The notes under the pieces: generated by a model | Seen by the model: only the letters and a program-made list of their open reading frames with translations | Told to the model about the DNA's origin: nothing | The model's database searches: none | NCBI GenBank assembly: GCA_035771175.1 | Contig: CM069590.1 | Span: 34,238,821-34,302,820 of the forward strand | Reading direction: 5' to 3' | Length of the DNA: 64,000 nt | DNA from: Paratinospora sagittata | Taxonomy: Eukaryota > Streptophyta > Magnoliopsida > Ranunculales > Menispermaceae | Program-made: the position numbers and the translations under genes | Shown: piece after piece, positions 24,711 to 37,129 of the stretch | How positions within the stretch are numbered: the first letter of the stretch is position 1 | How the letters are laid out: each line of letters starts with the position of its first letter

Positions 24711-24916
24711 GTAGTAGATTTGTAGAACTAAACTTCTTGCTGATTGTAGAAAAATCATCAGTAAACACTTCTTATAAAAACTAGAAATTAACGCTAGAGG
24801 CAACCAACACCTCCGTAGATGCTAGAAACTAACTACTAAGTTGCTACTACTACTGCTATCACCTACTGGTAGTACTTCTTAAGGTGCTCTGCATTCCAGG
24901 GCTTAGGAGTTTTTCT

Positions 24917-26083
24917 TCATGATAGATCTTCAAGCTCACACACGCCCATGCAAAGTACTACAGTGATCTTGTAAGGCCCTTCCCAGTTGGTACTGAGGGC
25001 ACTTGCTCCAGGTTCACTTGTGTTCAACATGACCTTTCTTAGTACTAAGTCACCAACTTTGAAGCTTTTGTGTTTCACCTTGGCATTGTAGTATTTAGAG
25101 GCCCTCTGCTGATATGCTGCTAGTTTGAGTTGTGTATGTTCTCTTTTTTCTTCGAGTAAATCCAAGTCGGTATGTTGAGCCTCCATATTCCTAGATTCGT
25201 CGAAGTATGGGGTCCTCAAGGTCGGTATCCCAAGCTCCACTAGTATGACGGTCTCCATCTCGAACGCTAAAGAAAATGGTGTTTCTCCTGTCGCTATTCG
25301 GGAGGTGGTGCAGTATGACCAGGGGACTTGCGACATATCTTCAGCCCACATTAATTACTTTTCTTCGAGCCTGGCCTTCAATGTATGTTTGATAATTTTG
25401 TTCACGGCTTCTACCTGACCATTGGCTTGAGGCTGGGCTAGAGTAAAAAAGAAGTGTCGAATACCAAGGTCTTCACAAAATGACCCGAACCTAGCGTTGT
25501 TGAATTGTTTGACGTTATCAGAGATAATGGCGTACGGGCACCAAAACGGCACACAATTAATTGGTCTTCTGCTTAGTAATTTGTGCTAAAGGTTCAACCT
25601 CTTCCAACTTGGTAAAGTAGTCAATAGTGACAATTGAGAATTTTACCTGTCCCTTACAGGTTAGTAGGGGTCCTATCAGATCCACTCCCCACTGAGCAAA
25701 AGGCATGGGCTCTGGATTGGCAAGAGATTCTCTGCTGGAACTCGGATGATTGTTCCATGTTTTTGACAACTGTCACACTTCCGAGCTATCCTAACAGCGT
25801 CTTTGTGGATCATTGGCCAATAATAACCCTGGCGAAGAACCTTATACACGAGAGTCCTTCTACCAGAATGGTTGCCACATACGTCTGCATGAATTTCCTC
25901 TAGGACTAGTCGTGCCTGCTCTTCCCGTGGGCGTCTTAAGTAAGGCATTGTGAAGCTGCGCCTATAAAGCTGATCATCTATTATAGAGTGCCTAGCAGCT
26001 TGTCTTTGCACCTTTCTTGCTTTGACCTTGTCCACGGGAAGGTTGCCACTTTGTACGAAATTTTCAATCGGGTCCATCCACAA
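24917..26083 (-). pseudogene. Integrase of the Tat element
   Basis: Four frame pieces, right to left. First, 26083-25676 with the zinc-binding HHCC pattern (IHADVCGNH ... CDSCQKH). Second, 25769-25557 with the first catalytic Asp (WGVDLIGP). Third, 25552-25355 with the second Asp (IISDNVKQF) and the Glu (QANGQVEAVNK). Fourth, 25351-24917 with the C-terminal domain (FKVGDLVLRKV, NWEGPYKI). All three catalytic residues remain, but stops and a frameshift near 25700 separate the pieces. It would insert element cDNA into the genome if intact. Confidence 0.85.
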
Positions 26084-26107
26084 TTGATTTTGGCTCAGGC
26101 TACTAAC

Positions 26108-29100
26108 CTATTGGTCGGTACCAGTTTTACCAATACTCCTTTCTGGTAAAAAATCCACCGGGACCTGAATCATGAGCTCGGCCTTGGACGAAGAGGTTAG
26201 CTTAGAAAGGGCATCGGCCAAGGTATTTTTTGTTCTTGGCATCTGCGTCAGTTCATACTCCTTGAACCTTCCTAGCAGAACCAGGGCTTCATTCAAATAT
26301 GCTTGCATTTTGTCATCCTTGGCCTGATATTCTGATGTAACTGCCCCGCGACTAGCTGAGAATCGCAGTGGATAACCAGTTTACCCACCCCCCAACTGAG
26401 AGCTAGTCGTAACCCAGCCAAAAGTGCTTCGTTATTGGATGCTAGGAAACCGAAACGAAGAGCGCACAGATGTTTCTCATCTCTGGGGGAGATGAGTACT
26501 ATTTCTGCTCCACATCCCTGCCTGCAAGAAGAGCATTCGACGAACAACTTCTAGGCTTCCTAAGGGCCAAGGTTGATAAGCCAATCTATCTGAGGCAGCT
26601 CGGACAAAAAATTTGTCAACGTCTAACCTTTCATAGCTATACGAGGTTGGTACTTAATGTCGAATTCACTCAACTCAATGGCCCACTTAGTCAATTGTCC
26701 GGATGTTTCTGGTCTCAAGAACACCTGTCACGACCCACGATCTGTGACGTCATGACCGGCACGGAACCCCAGGTATATCCTCTCTCGATATACACGGTGT
26801 CCCGTCAGCCTCTGCAAACAACACACTATAATCCCATAATACAACATTAAGCACATGGACATACATAAATCATCAATAATATACATTCTCAAAATGACAA
26901 CCACAAAATTCCTCCAAGTCCATAATGTTCAAAAGTACAAAAATATACTTAACCATAAAGTACAGACTCATCTAAATGTTTAGTATAAACATTAGGTGTT
27001 ATATAGTATAATTTTTCAAAATGCGAAAAAGTACTAAAACACCTACATCAACAAAATACAGGGAAATGTTCTGCAGTCAAGCCTTTTCCTTCTCCTTCCT
27101 ATCCGAACCTGAAAAGATAGGGATGAGGAGTAAGCTACAACAAGCTCAGTGAATGTTTTCTACAAGTGGCAACATATATATGCATTTAGATAAAACATTG
27201 CAAGATCATTAAAACAGTTTAAATAGCATGGTGATACACAAGACTACATACATGCCAAATTTAATGCATCATGTCATAACCAAGACAATGCATATCATTT
27301 TATAAACATGCACATAGAATCCTAGACACCTTCTGTGTAAGTGTCAATCCAAAGGCCTGAGTGCGCGACACTCATTTCCCGATCGACCTTTTACTCGTAA
27401 TCTAATAGGATTTCTGGGGTCGTGTAGTTAATAGGATCACCCCACTGAGACACGTACCATGTCTAGGCGATTCTATCTACACAAGTTATAAAACCCTCTG
27501 CAAGGTCCACAACTGGGGATCACCATCCAGCCCAATGGAATTCCCTAAAAGAGAATCCCATGCTAGGAGATCCAACCCACATTGCTTTCCCAACTGACTA
27601 TGCTCAAATACATTTCATGAATCATTAAATCATGCATACCACATTAGATAAGTATTTAAAGACTCATTTATACTACAATGCCACATATAGAAATCACAAG
27701 TAAAGAAACACTCACAAATCAATTGGCTAGACTTAGCCAATCCAATCCAATCCAATCCAATCCAACCACAAGAAGTACTAGAATGCACCAAACCACTCCT
27801 AAGCACCTCAACCACCAATTGGCCTATTTGGGTTACTTAGATCAACCATAATCCCTGCACATGACATGGTTTATACAACACTAAAATCAATCCAAAAGTG
27901 TGCGCAACAACCATGTTTAAACCCAATTCAATAGCCAATTAAGATTCTAAAATGGTTATACTCATGAGCTAATTCCATATTGCTCAATTCAACCATTTAA
28001 TATCAAATTAGACCATACTTAACCCAATTGAAAGCAATAGGTTGATTCCAACCAACAATATAAAATGCATTCAATCTTAAATAGAGTTGATTGGACTAAT
28101 TTCATGTCAATTTCATCAATTGACATGTACTAGGTCAAAATCCCCCAAATTTGCCAAATTCATGGCCTAGGCCAAATTTGCACTACACCTAGGGTTTCCA
28201 GCAAGAAATATCAGTAAATTGAACCATCAATCATCCACATTTACCCATTAGATCAACATATATTACATGCAACTTGAATGGAAAACCCTAAGTCCATAAC
28301 CTAGGTCTAGGTCAAATACATGGCTAAACATTAATTATACTCCTAATTCAATGCACAGTTTGGATGTAACAAATTATCCCATAACTAAATCAACCGTTCA
28401 GATTCAAGAACATCAAAAGACAAACCTTTTGTCCAAAATTGAGCTAAATCCAACGGCATATCAAAGAGATATGCCTCTTTGATAAAGATAACTCTAATTG
28501 AGTGGTTTCTCCGAAAATACTAAATTAGTCAACATCTTAACCGTGCATAATGCAACACGTTCAGTTGTGAACCATTTTCTGAAGTATCACATCCATCCAA
28601 CGGTAGATTTAGGAGATCAAACAGTTTGATCTAAACTATGCGAGAAATTCAGATTTTTCGATCAGCTGTATTTGGGAGGCTATATATCTTAGAAGAAAAA
28701 TCTAATAAAGATCTCTACCGACTAAAATGAAGAACCATAAGACACGAACTGGATCACAAATTTTTAGCTTGATCCGACCACGGATCTAAGAGATCAAATC
28801 TCTGATCAAAACGTTGCTAAGACTTCTCTTTAACCAACTTCCTATCTCTTTCTCTTCTCTTCTTTTCTCTCAACCTTACTCTCTAAAAAACGTCCCCCAA
28901 GGAAGAAAATGAGAGACTGAGACACATGTTACACCCACATGCACTTATTTTGCCAAGTGTTGATCATGCTCCAACACCAACCCAAGTGTTTGCTCAAAGG
29001 CTTATTTGTTAGCCACATGGCCTTTACCCAATCACAACCTCACATGTGAGTTGTTAACCAATCCACTAATTCCAACAATTCCATCATTTCTTCATTTATT

Positions 29101-29841
29101 TAATCAATACATGCCCATTTCAAATCATGGTCCAATGTTATACAATTAATAACACATACATTAATATTAATATGTCACTATTAATATATTACTTTAGTGA
29201 TGTGTATTATTATCACTATCAATGTCATTAGCACATAAATGGCAATATTAATAATGATAATTCTCTAAAATAACATACAAAGACACTTGAACTAACACAC
29301 GTCAAGCATCAAATACGTATACATACACGTATACGGGTACTCTAGGGGTCAAAATGACGTCATCCTAAGGTACGGGCGTTACAACACCTATCTCAACGGG
29401 TGCTTGGTGAGGACGACTATGGTGTGAGCCTGAAAATAGGGTCTTAGTTTCCGAGTTGAAGTGATTAGTGCGAGGGCAAGTTTTTAAATCTCCGGATATC
29501 TCGTCTCTGCATCGAATAGAGACTTGCTGATGTAGTATACCGCCTTCTGGTTTCCTAGCTCTTCTCTGACCAAGGTAGAACTAATTGTTACTTTTGAAAC
29601 TGCTAGGTACAGGAAGAGTTGTTCTCCATGCAGGGGTTTTGAAAGCAAAAGGAGCCTGACCTAGGTAAGCTTCAAGACCTTCTCTCACTCCGATGTCCAT
29701 TCCACTACCTTCTTCTTGATCAGCTTGAAGAACATAAGGCATTTGTCTGTTGACTTAGAATGAACCTGCTTAGTGCAGCTACGCACCTGTTGAGCTTCTG
29801 GACTTTTTCACGGTCCAGGGGGGACTCATGTCCACTAGAGC
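26108..29841 (-). pseudogene. RNase H of the Tat element, split by a solo LTR
   Basis: The N-terminal part of the domain lies at about 29841-29389 in shifting frames (pieces like REELGNQKAVYY and TKHPL). The rest follows at 26720-26308 and 26308-26108 (for example LVIHCDSQLVAGQ and MPRTKNTLADALSKL). The break at 26726/29383 falls inside the domain and carries a 5-bp duplication. The usual NNEAEYEALL stretch with a catalytic Glu is shortened here to NNEALL, so part of the active site is missing. Confidence 0.8.
26726..29383 (-). mobile_element. Solo LTR H, Ty3/gypsy type, inside the Tat RNase H
   Basis: Starts TGTCACGACCC at 26726 and ends GGGCGTTACA at 29383. Exact duplication ACACC (26721-26725 and 29384-29388). 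2658 bp with no coding frame. Read on the minus strand it begins TGTAACGCCC, and its transcribed part ends near TTTTCAGGTTCGG (about 27105), typical of Tekay/Del-like LTRs (inference). A CCAAT-type pentanucleotide repeat is at 27737-27765. Same family as G. Confidence 0.92.
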
Positions 29842-30775
29842 CTAAATCTTGTCGGGGTTAGCCTTGATTCCTCTTTGATTAATAAGGAATCCCAAAAATT
29901 TACCAAAGCTCACCCCAAAATTGCATTTCGCCAGGTTGAGCTTCATGTGATACTTTTTTAATATATCAAACATGTCTACTAGGTTGGTAGGATGAGCTGC
30001 CATATCCATGCTTTTGACTAACATGTCGTCGACGTAGACTTTCATGTTGATTCCAATTTTCTCTGTGAACATGCTATTGACCAGCCACTGCTGAGTTGCC
30101 CCGACATTTTTCAGGCCAAAGGAAATCACCTTGTAAGAATACAAACTTCGGTCTGTAATGAAAGTTGTCTTTTCTTCATCTCTATGACTCAACACAATCT
30201 GGTTGTACCTTGAATATGCATCCATGGAGCTCAGCAACTCATGACCTGCTGTTGTGTCCACTAGTTGATCAATGCGGCACAATGGGAAACTATCTTTTGG
30301 GCAGGCTTTGTTCAAATCAGTGAAGTCAACGTATGTTCTCCATTTTCCATTGAATTTTTTTACCATCACTACATTGGCCAACCAATCTATATAGAACACT
30401 TTCCTAATGTAGCCTGCAGTCAGTAGTTTGTCTACCTCTTCCCGTAGACCTTGAGCTCTGTCAGAACTGAGAGCTCTTCTCTTCTATCGAGCTGGTCGGT
30501 ATGCCAGGCATGTCTTCATGGGACCAGGCAAAAATATCCTTATGCTCCCGTAAGAGACCAACCAGCTGGTCGGTGAGGGAGGCGTTCATTCTTGTACAGA
30601 CCTTAACAGTCCTCGCTAAATTTTCTCCTATTTGCACCTTAGCCAATTCATCATGGGGTTCAAGCCCCGACACCTCTTCTCTGGGGTCGAGCTCAAGGCT
30701 GGCCGGGTGTTCCAGCAACATTAATTGCTCCTCTCTGATCTTATGACTTTCCTCGTGCCTCGTTTTTTTCTTCAC
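29842..30775 (-). pseudogene. Reverse transcriptase of the Tat element
   Basis: The upstream ORF 30775-30461 ends in the linker before RT (LREHKDIFAWSHEDMPGI). The ORF 30399-29842 holds the RT core: WRTYVDFTDLNKACPKD, SMDAYSRYNQI, the catalytic YVDD (KVYVDDMLVKS) and FLGFLINQRGI. RT would copy element RNA to DNA. A stop and frame break at about 30400-30460 separates linker and core, although the catalytic motif itself is intact. Confidence 0.88.
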
Positions 30776-31540
30776 GATTGTGACATAACAGTCCCTAGAT
30801 TCTTTTTGGCTGCCCGTATTACTCCGAAACCTCGCTTTGCTTGGAACTTCAGAGCTAGGTGATAGGTTGATACAACAAGCCTTAGACTATTAAGAAGTGG
30901 TCTCCCTCTAATGGCGATGTAGACAGTAGGGCACCTTACCACCAAAAAGTTGGTCATGATCGTGACCTTATGCTCTGAGTCCCCTGCTGTCACTGGTAAG
31001 GTTATTCTTCATCTTGGAATAATGTTATCTCCAGTGAAGTCGATCAGAGGGACATCTACCGGGCTGAGTTGATCTTTGGCCAGTCCCAATTTCTCGAACG
31101 CTGACCAATAAAGAATATCTGTCGAGCTGCCGTTGTCGACCAACATCCGACAGATTTTGTAGTTAGCCACAGTCATCGTAACCACTAAGGCATCAACATG
31201 CGGGCAGAGTATGTCTTGGGCCTCCTCTTCGGTGAAGGTAATTGTGAAATCTCATCGCTTCTACTTCTAAGGTCGTTACCCTAGGTTCATGACTTCCGAC
31301 CTAAATTTTCGAACATAAGCCTTCATAGCTCGGTTAGAGGTACCGAGCTGGTCTCTACCAATGATCGTTCTGATTTCGCCCATTGGCCCAGCTTGGTCAT
31401 TTTATGGAGTCCTCTGTCGGTTAGAGTCCTTCACGAACTCCTTCAGATGACCTTTATGAATTAAATTCTCGCTCTCCTACTTGAGATTGTAGCACTGATC
31501 AGTATCATGACCGTGGTCTCGATGATATCGGCAGTACTTT
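30772..31540 (-). pseudogene. Protease region of the Tat element
   Basis: The ORF 30993-30772 (FLVVRCPTVYIAIRGRPLLN, VVSTYHLALKF) is the stretch between protease and RT in Tat/gypsy polyproteins. To the right (31000-31540) the protease and gag end lie in several frames with stops. A DSTDILYW-like piece is visible near 31110 on the minus strand, where the protease active site is expected. Confidence 0.6.
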
Positions 31541-31543
31541 TTC

Positions 31544-32813
31544 TTATCCTTCTACTCTGCAGGTGTTTTCAGCTTTCTGGGCCATCGGATATAGTCTTTG
31601 TTCTGAATCTAAAAAAGAACATGCTCTCATGAGGCAGTAAGAGGCATGTAGTTGGAGTAAATATTCTGGGGACTTTGTTACTCCTCTGTTCTCCGCCACC
31701 AACTTCTGATATCTTTCCGCCCCGGTTGTCCTCTTTCGATTCATGTTTCCTTTTTCGCTTCTTATCTTTCTTCGAGCTCTTCAGGGACCCATCTTCCCCT
31801 TGTTTTGCATCATTTTGCTCATCGGCATTAATGTACTTCTCTGCTCGGTCCACGATTTCTTTGTAAGTCCAGGATTTCTTTTTTCCAAGGGAATAATGGA
31901 ACTTCCCGGGCCTTAATCCTGCGAGAAAAATAGTTATCGTCGTCTTGTCATCACAGTCGTCTACCTCAACTCGTACATCATCAAAGCTGCCAAGCTATTC
32001 TTTCAAAGTTTCACCTTTCTTTTGCCTGATAACGAGCAAGGAATTCACAGGTTTTTCCCTTTCCTTTTTTCCAGCAAAGTGATTCATGAACTTGTGAGCT
32101 AAGTGCCCAAAAGAACAAATAGAACTGATTCAGAGCTTCCGGTACCACTTCCGAGTTGGTCTGCCAATGGTGATCTGGGAACTCTTGCACATGGTGGCGT
32201 CGTCATAGTCCTTGAATTCCATCCAAGACTTGTAGTTCTCGTTGTGCTATCTCCGATCCACATTCCCTTTGTACGTTCTGACTTTTGTGGTCTTGACGTT
32301 CTTTGGTAGTGGTGTCTGGAGTATATCTTCAATGAAGGGAGAGGGGAGTTCCTTATACTCGTGGTAGTGTCGAGGTGTTGATCTAGTAGTCTCAGAACTC
32401 TCAGATCTGTACAGCTTTCTTGACACCGACCTGACAGGGCCAGGCTTTCTTGCTGCACCTCTTTCTGAAGGTACCGACCTGTATGAGGTAGGTTTCATGG
32501 ATCTCAGCTTTTCCAGAAGAGCTGACCTGATCCGGGAGAATACCGAGCTATGACTTTTCTTGGCGTCTAGTGAGTGACGCAAGTCTTTAGCAAATAAAGA
32601 CTTATGATTTGAGTTTGGAAGTTGTTTCCCCAATACCGACCTCTTCTTCGAGGTTACACTTTGACACCTACTCTCTTCGCCCTTCTGATATCGAAGGCTA
32701 AGATGTGGTAGATGACTATGAAGTGGTCGAAGGGGGAGTACTTCTCTTAATACCTGTTGCTGCTCCAAGACATTTTGAGACATTTTCTCCAAGTTCCTCT
32801 CTATGGCAGTCAT
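31544..32813 (-). pseudogene. gag of the Tat element
   Basis: The N-terminal ORF 32813-32247 is basic and Ser/Arg-rich. The middle part lies at 32458-32099 and between. The C-terminal part is at 31853-31569, with a conserved gag phrase (WTYKEIVDRAEKYINADE) and a Lys-rich tail (KKDKKRKRKHESKEDN). gag makes the particle shell. At least two frameshifts and stops break it. Confidence 0.7.
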
Positions 32814-32965
32814 CTTGATTTCTGAGCTGAGTTCTTTGACTGCTTTTTTGGTGGTCTTCCCCTTTTATTTTGGGGTGCTACTGGTGTGGCGATGGGCTCC
32901 ACCTCAACTAGTATTTCTGCCCCCTAACTCATGACGGCAGAGCTGTTTCAAACTTACAATGTCGA

Positions 32966-32985
32966 TCCCCACAAACGGCGCCAAA
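32966..32985 (-). other. Primer-binding site of the Tat element
   Basis: The sense strand reads TTTGGCGCCGTTTGTGGGGA directly after the 5' LTR. The TGGCGCCG form is common as a primer site in plant gypsy elements. I cannot name the tRNA with certainty. Confidence 0.75.
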
Positions 32986-33917
32986 TGTTGGTGCAAGATT
33001 TAACCAACACCAGTAGACAATGAGGTGGAGGGAGTATAATGACCTGAGACTCGTCGGAGTGCTGGGAAGGTCGCCAAAGATTGATGATCTGAGAGAGGAA
33101 AACAAAAGATAGGCTATCATGAGGAACACCGGTGTGGTGCCGGTCAAAGACCCTCCGATGCCTAAGTTAGTTAAGAGCTCTGTAGAGTTAATGGTACTGA
33201 ACTGGGTCGAGAGTTGCTTACCTTCCTTTTAAGGATTATGGTCTTTCTATAAAGAGGGCTGGAGGTCTTTGGTCTTATAGTAGAGTTATTGTAGAATCAG
33301 GAATCACTCTTATGCTGGAATAGCACATTTGATTCCTCATAGAATTAAGAAGATCTGGTGCGATCCTTACGGGATTAGGATGACTTAGTACCCTCCTAGT
33401 CGAACTAATAGAGCTTCATGCCTTATCACAGTCGAATAAGAAGTAAATCCCGAACTTGTCACAGTGAATCACGCATTATTCCTATCTGAACCTGCATTTA
33501 GTCGTCATCCATTTTGAGGTCTTAGACCTCGTCAGATCGGTATGCCGATCTGGAGTCTTCCATTTTGTCTGCTTGTAAGCAAATATATAGTCGGTAAAAG
33601 AGGTCGGTATCTTTAGGTCGGCAGGACACATCATGTCTTACCAATCTGATGTTGTCGTTTTATAGTTGTTGACCTGTCATCCAGGTCAGTATCCCAACCT
33701 GCCAACCTGGAGCTCTCTCATGTTGATCTGGTCATTATGGCGAATCGTATATCATCCAGGTCGGTAGGAATGACCATATCTCGAGTTGTGTGCATGGCTG
33801 AGTAAATTCGTATTCTTTGTTCAAAAATAGGTCAGTATATCTACCTGGTCTGTGTTACATCCTACTTGGTGAAACTGACGTGGTTGACATGTCTTATGTT
33901 CGATATATGGTCCAACA
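32986..33917 (-). mobile_element. 5' LTR of the Tat element
   Basis: 932 bp, TGTTGGTGCAAG ... TGGTCCAACA. Partner of 20531-21464, with scattered substitutions and small indels. Confidence 0.9.
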
Positions 33918-34104
33918 ACATGTATTGTACTTACTGTTTTTTTCATTAGTTTAATCAATCGAATCACTCAAGTTTAATTGTGTTAATTATACCTTAATCG
34001 TGTCAAAAATGTTTTTAAATGTTTTCAAAACGTCAGTCTATGTGTTTTGACAATGTCCTAAACCAATAATGATTAAAAATTGGGTTTTATTCACTTGTCA
34101 GTGA

Positions 34105-34350
34105 AGGAATGCGCTCCTGAGCTTTCTTTCGATACTCAGTGATTTTTTATTAGGGTTTAAGGAACGCGCTCCTTTTGCCAAGGGTAAAATTGGAAAAACT
34201 TTAAGAGTCAATAGTTCTTGTTGAAGGAACTCGTTCTTATGCCCAACGGACATATTGAGGAACGCGCTCCTTAATTGGAGGGAATTCTGAAATTTTTCAG
34301 ATTTCAAACCAGAAACACGTGCCTCTGTTAAAGAACGCGTTCCTGTGCCT
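34105..34350. repeat. U3 palindromic array of LTR E
   Basis: Five units: GGAATGCGCTCC (about 34107), GGAACGCGCTCC (34161-34172), GGAACTCGTTCT (about 34225), AGGAACGCGCTCCT (about 34258) and GAACGCGTTCC (about 34332). Each is a near-perfect palindrome. The array ends just before the TATA box. Confidence 0.8.
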
Positions 34351-34366
34351 CGGTGTGGTGTTTATC

Positions 34367-34374
34367 TATAAATA
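34367..34374 (+). promoter_or_regulatory. TATA box of LTR E
   Basis: TATAAATA followed by CCACACTT. The same core, TATAAATACCAACACTT, is found on the minus strand of LTR B (46297-46304) and, as TATAAATACC, of LTR C (57326-57333). This places the arrays in U3 and fixes the LTR orientation. Confidence 0.7.
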
Positions 34375-35697
34375 CCACACTTGCTCATTTGAAGAACAAC
34401 TTTTGCAAAATTTTGAGAACTTGTGTATTTTTCGTCCCAGTCTTTATAAAAGCTATAAACAAGTTCTTGAGTAATTTAAACCTTCTTTGAAATCAAAAGT
34501 TCAACAACATTTGATCATTTGATCCAATCTTCCGAATAGTTCTCCGCATCTTTCAAAACCTTGAGAAACTTGGAGAGTTTCTCTTGTGCAAGTGTTCAAG
34601 ACGATTCAAGTGTTTCTACATTTTCTATTGAGTCTTGATCATGATTTCTCGTATCCAACTTCTCACAAGAAGAATCTTGGAGCTTCAACCTTATCGAGTG
34701 AGGTATACATTTCTAATCTAGATTCTTGTGATTTTGGGTTTATGCAAATCAGTTTTTGTGCTTAGATTATAATCTTTAAAACTGATTTTGTATTGATTGG
34801 GTTTGTGAAACCCTATCTTGATCTTTATAACAAAATACCTTGTTTAGTGGTTTCATAAATAGTTTGGCATATCGATTCAGGTGCTAATATCATATTATAT
34901 TGAATCGAAGTTTGTTATCATACTTGAGCTATTTGATTCTTGATCTTAATCACATATTTATATAGAACCATCAAGTTTTGATCATCATGATATATTGATT
35001 CTCGAGCTTTAAACTTATCGTTATTTAGAATCAATATCTTGATAGTTGTGCATACTCGATTCACTGTTTTACATCTCATATATTTGAATCGATTGCATTT
35101 GACAAAAACCTATTTCAACACTTTACATCATTTAGAATTATAGTGGTTGGAATAGTAATTGTTGACTCATTCAAAATTGTAAGCCTATATTGTTAGGAGT
35201 GTTGTTGTGCACTTCTCTATATCTTTGTAATCTTGATGTATTGTTGACTTGGTTATGTTAACCGGATATTACCATTATTTGTATGGCACGCAACCACGCT
35301 CGTAAGTGGGTTACAAGTTGTGGCTTTCTAGCCAAGCCCTAGTGTAGGCTAGTTTGTGGCTTTCTAACCAAACCCTAGTATAGGTTAGTGGTTGTGGCTT
35401 TTCAAACCAAGTCCTTATGTCGGTTAGAGTGTAAACGACTTCTAATCACGACCGTAAGTGATTAGCCAATAGCGTATTGGGAAATCTTAATCGTGTTGAT
35501 TGGGTAGTGAACGTAGGTTCAAGGGAAACTGAACCACTCTAAATCCTTTGTGTTCATTTATTTTCTTGTATTTTTTATTTGGATTGTTACCTACTGCGCA
35601 CATTACTTGTTTAATTAAAATATCCGAAAGGCGACGCAAAAATCCATCAAGTCTAATTAACCCCCTTCTTGGACTATAATACTAGGCCAACAATCTT

Positions 35698-37129
35698 GTC
35701 ATTTTTCTAGATGATAATGTTATCTTCTCTTTAACTACTCAACTCAACTAAGTCATTAATTTTCCAACTACATGGGTCAGCTACTTCTCTTCTCTTAACC
35801 ACATTTGATAATAACATGAATTTGATGCATTGTTTTTAAAAGAAGAAAATCCTTTGTTTTTGTTTTTTTTTTTTTGGGTGAGGCAAAGTATATATCAATA
35901 TAAAATGTAGGCCAAAACTGTTGGAGGAAAACAAATATACACATAATGATCTCAAATATTTTTTTTCTTTTTCTTTTTGTTATTAAAAAATGGTTATAAA
36001 GATGTGTTGACCCCATACCCAAGCAAGGCAGATTGCGCCTGTGTACACCAATGACACATCTTACTTGAGGTAAATATTGGTTAACTATTGCATTTTGATG
36101 AGTAAGATTACTAAAGAACTTGTGTGTATTGATCGCATGCTTAACATGATATTTCTAAAGATAATAACAGAAATAAACTAAAGTTGTTTCTTAAAACCTG
36201 GTCCATTTCATTATTGGTTCAAATCATGAGAGGCATGATAAAGAAGTTGTTAACGATTAGAACCATTCTTTAGAAAAATTGAAGTAGGTTATCAATCTCA
36301 TTGGTAGCTAGTCTATCAATCTCTCATATTGAAAAGAGAACTAACCAAGCAGCAGCGTTTTGAATTAAACTAAATGTAAGTGTTTTAAAGACAATCTTTC
36401 GTTCTCAAGATATTCCTCCTAGGGATTTGCTAGCCTTTGTTGAGTAGGATGCCTCTAAGGTCCCTTCTATTTGGTTTTAATTCTTCCCCTTCTGATTGAT
36501 TAAATCCTTTACCTTTTACCTTTTAAACTATAATGTAAAAGCATTTCTTCCATATCTTCACTAAGTTTTTCATGGAAGCTCGGAGACCATAATTTTGATA
36601 TGATGCAGTATTACCAAGGTTTAGGTTGGTATATCAACATAAGATCGATGGAGCTACATAGAAGTTGCTATCTAAGAATAATGAACTAACCTCAAAAAAG
36701 AAAAGAAAAAGAGTAATGAACTAAAGTTATTTTAGAGATTGGGATAAGTGTCAATTAGCATAATGAAAAATGTCATTGTGGTCGAACTTGACAAAATGAT
36801 AAGTCATATGACAGCGTGAGATACGTGACCTAAATCAAGTGGTGGCAAAAAGTTAGATCTAGTCATTAACTAGTATGGACACGGGAAAGGCTAATTTAAC
36901 AGTAATTTTTATAATTACACATACATATTTATTAGATATTAATATTTTACACATCTTGAGACATGTAATAAATGATCAAATGGATATAATGTGTAGTTAC
37001 AAATGCAATTACAAAAAAATTGTAGTTAAATTAGTATTTTCCTTTGGACATTGTTCTACTAACATATGTAGCATTTCTATACCTAGTTGGGTTTAAGAAT
37101 TGAGAAATAAGCTTTCATCTTTACTCATA
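35698..37129. other. AT-rich spacer
   Basis: Nothing recognisable. Low GC, poly-T/A runs at about 35865 and 35960, and no ORF with family features. The frames at 35795-36022 and 36875-37096 are short and of low-complexity composition. Confidence 0.4.

Larger units (their letters stand above)
20531..33917 (-). mobile_element. Complete but dead Tat-type Ty3/gypsy retrotransposon
   Basis: Bounded by LTRs 20531-21464 and 32986-33917 and by the exact duplication ACATG (20526-20530 and 33918-33922). Sense order, right to left: LTR, primer site, gag, protease/RT, RNase H, integrase, a repeat-rich 3' UTR with an antisense ORF, PPT, LTR. About 10.7 kb without the nested solo LTR at 26726. Tat assignment is inferred from the antisense extra ORF, the long 3' UTR with tandem repeats, and the style of gag and RT. 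The two LTRs differ at roughly one base in ten over their first 230 bp by eye, so the insertion is old. All coding parts are broken. Confidence 0.9.
20120..35692 (+). mobile_element. Sirevirus-like solo LTR, copy E, split by a Tat element
   Basis: Starts TGTTGACGTAAC at 20120 and ends GGCCAACA at 35692. It is flanked by the exact duplication ATCTT (20115-20119 and 35693-35697). Removing the nested element and its duplication leaves about 2181 bp. Orientation is opposite to A-D: the end CCCCCTTCTTGG..CCAACA is the reverse of their start. A TATA box TATAAATA is at 34367-34374. Upstream is an array of GGAACGCGCTCC palindromes (34105-34350). Downstream is a second array of TGTGGCTTTCTAnCC units (35285-35460). 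No coding sequence of its own. Confidence 0.9.
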
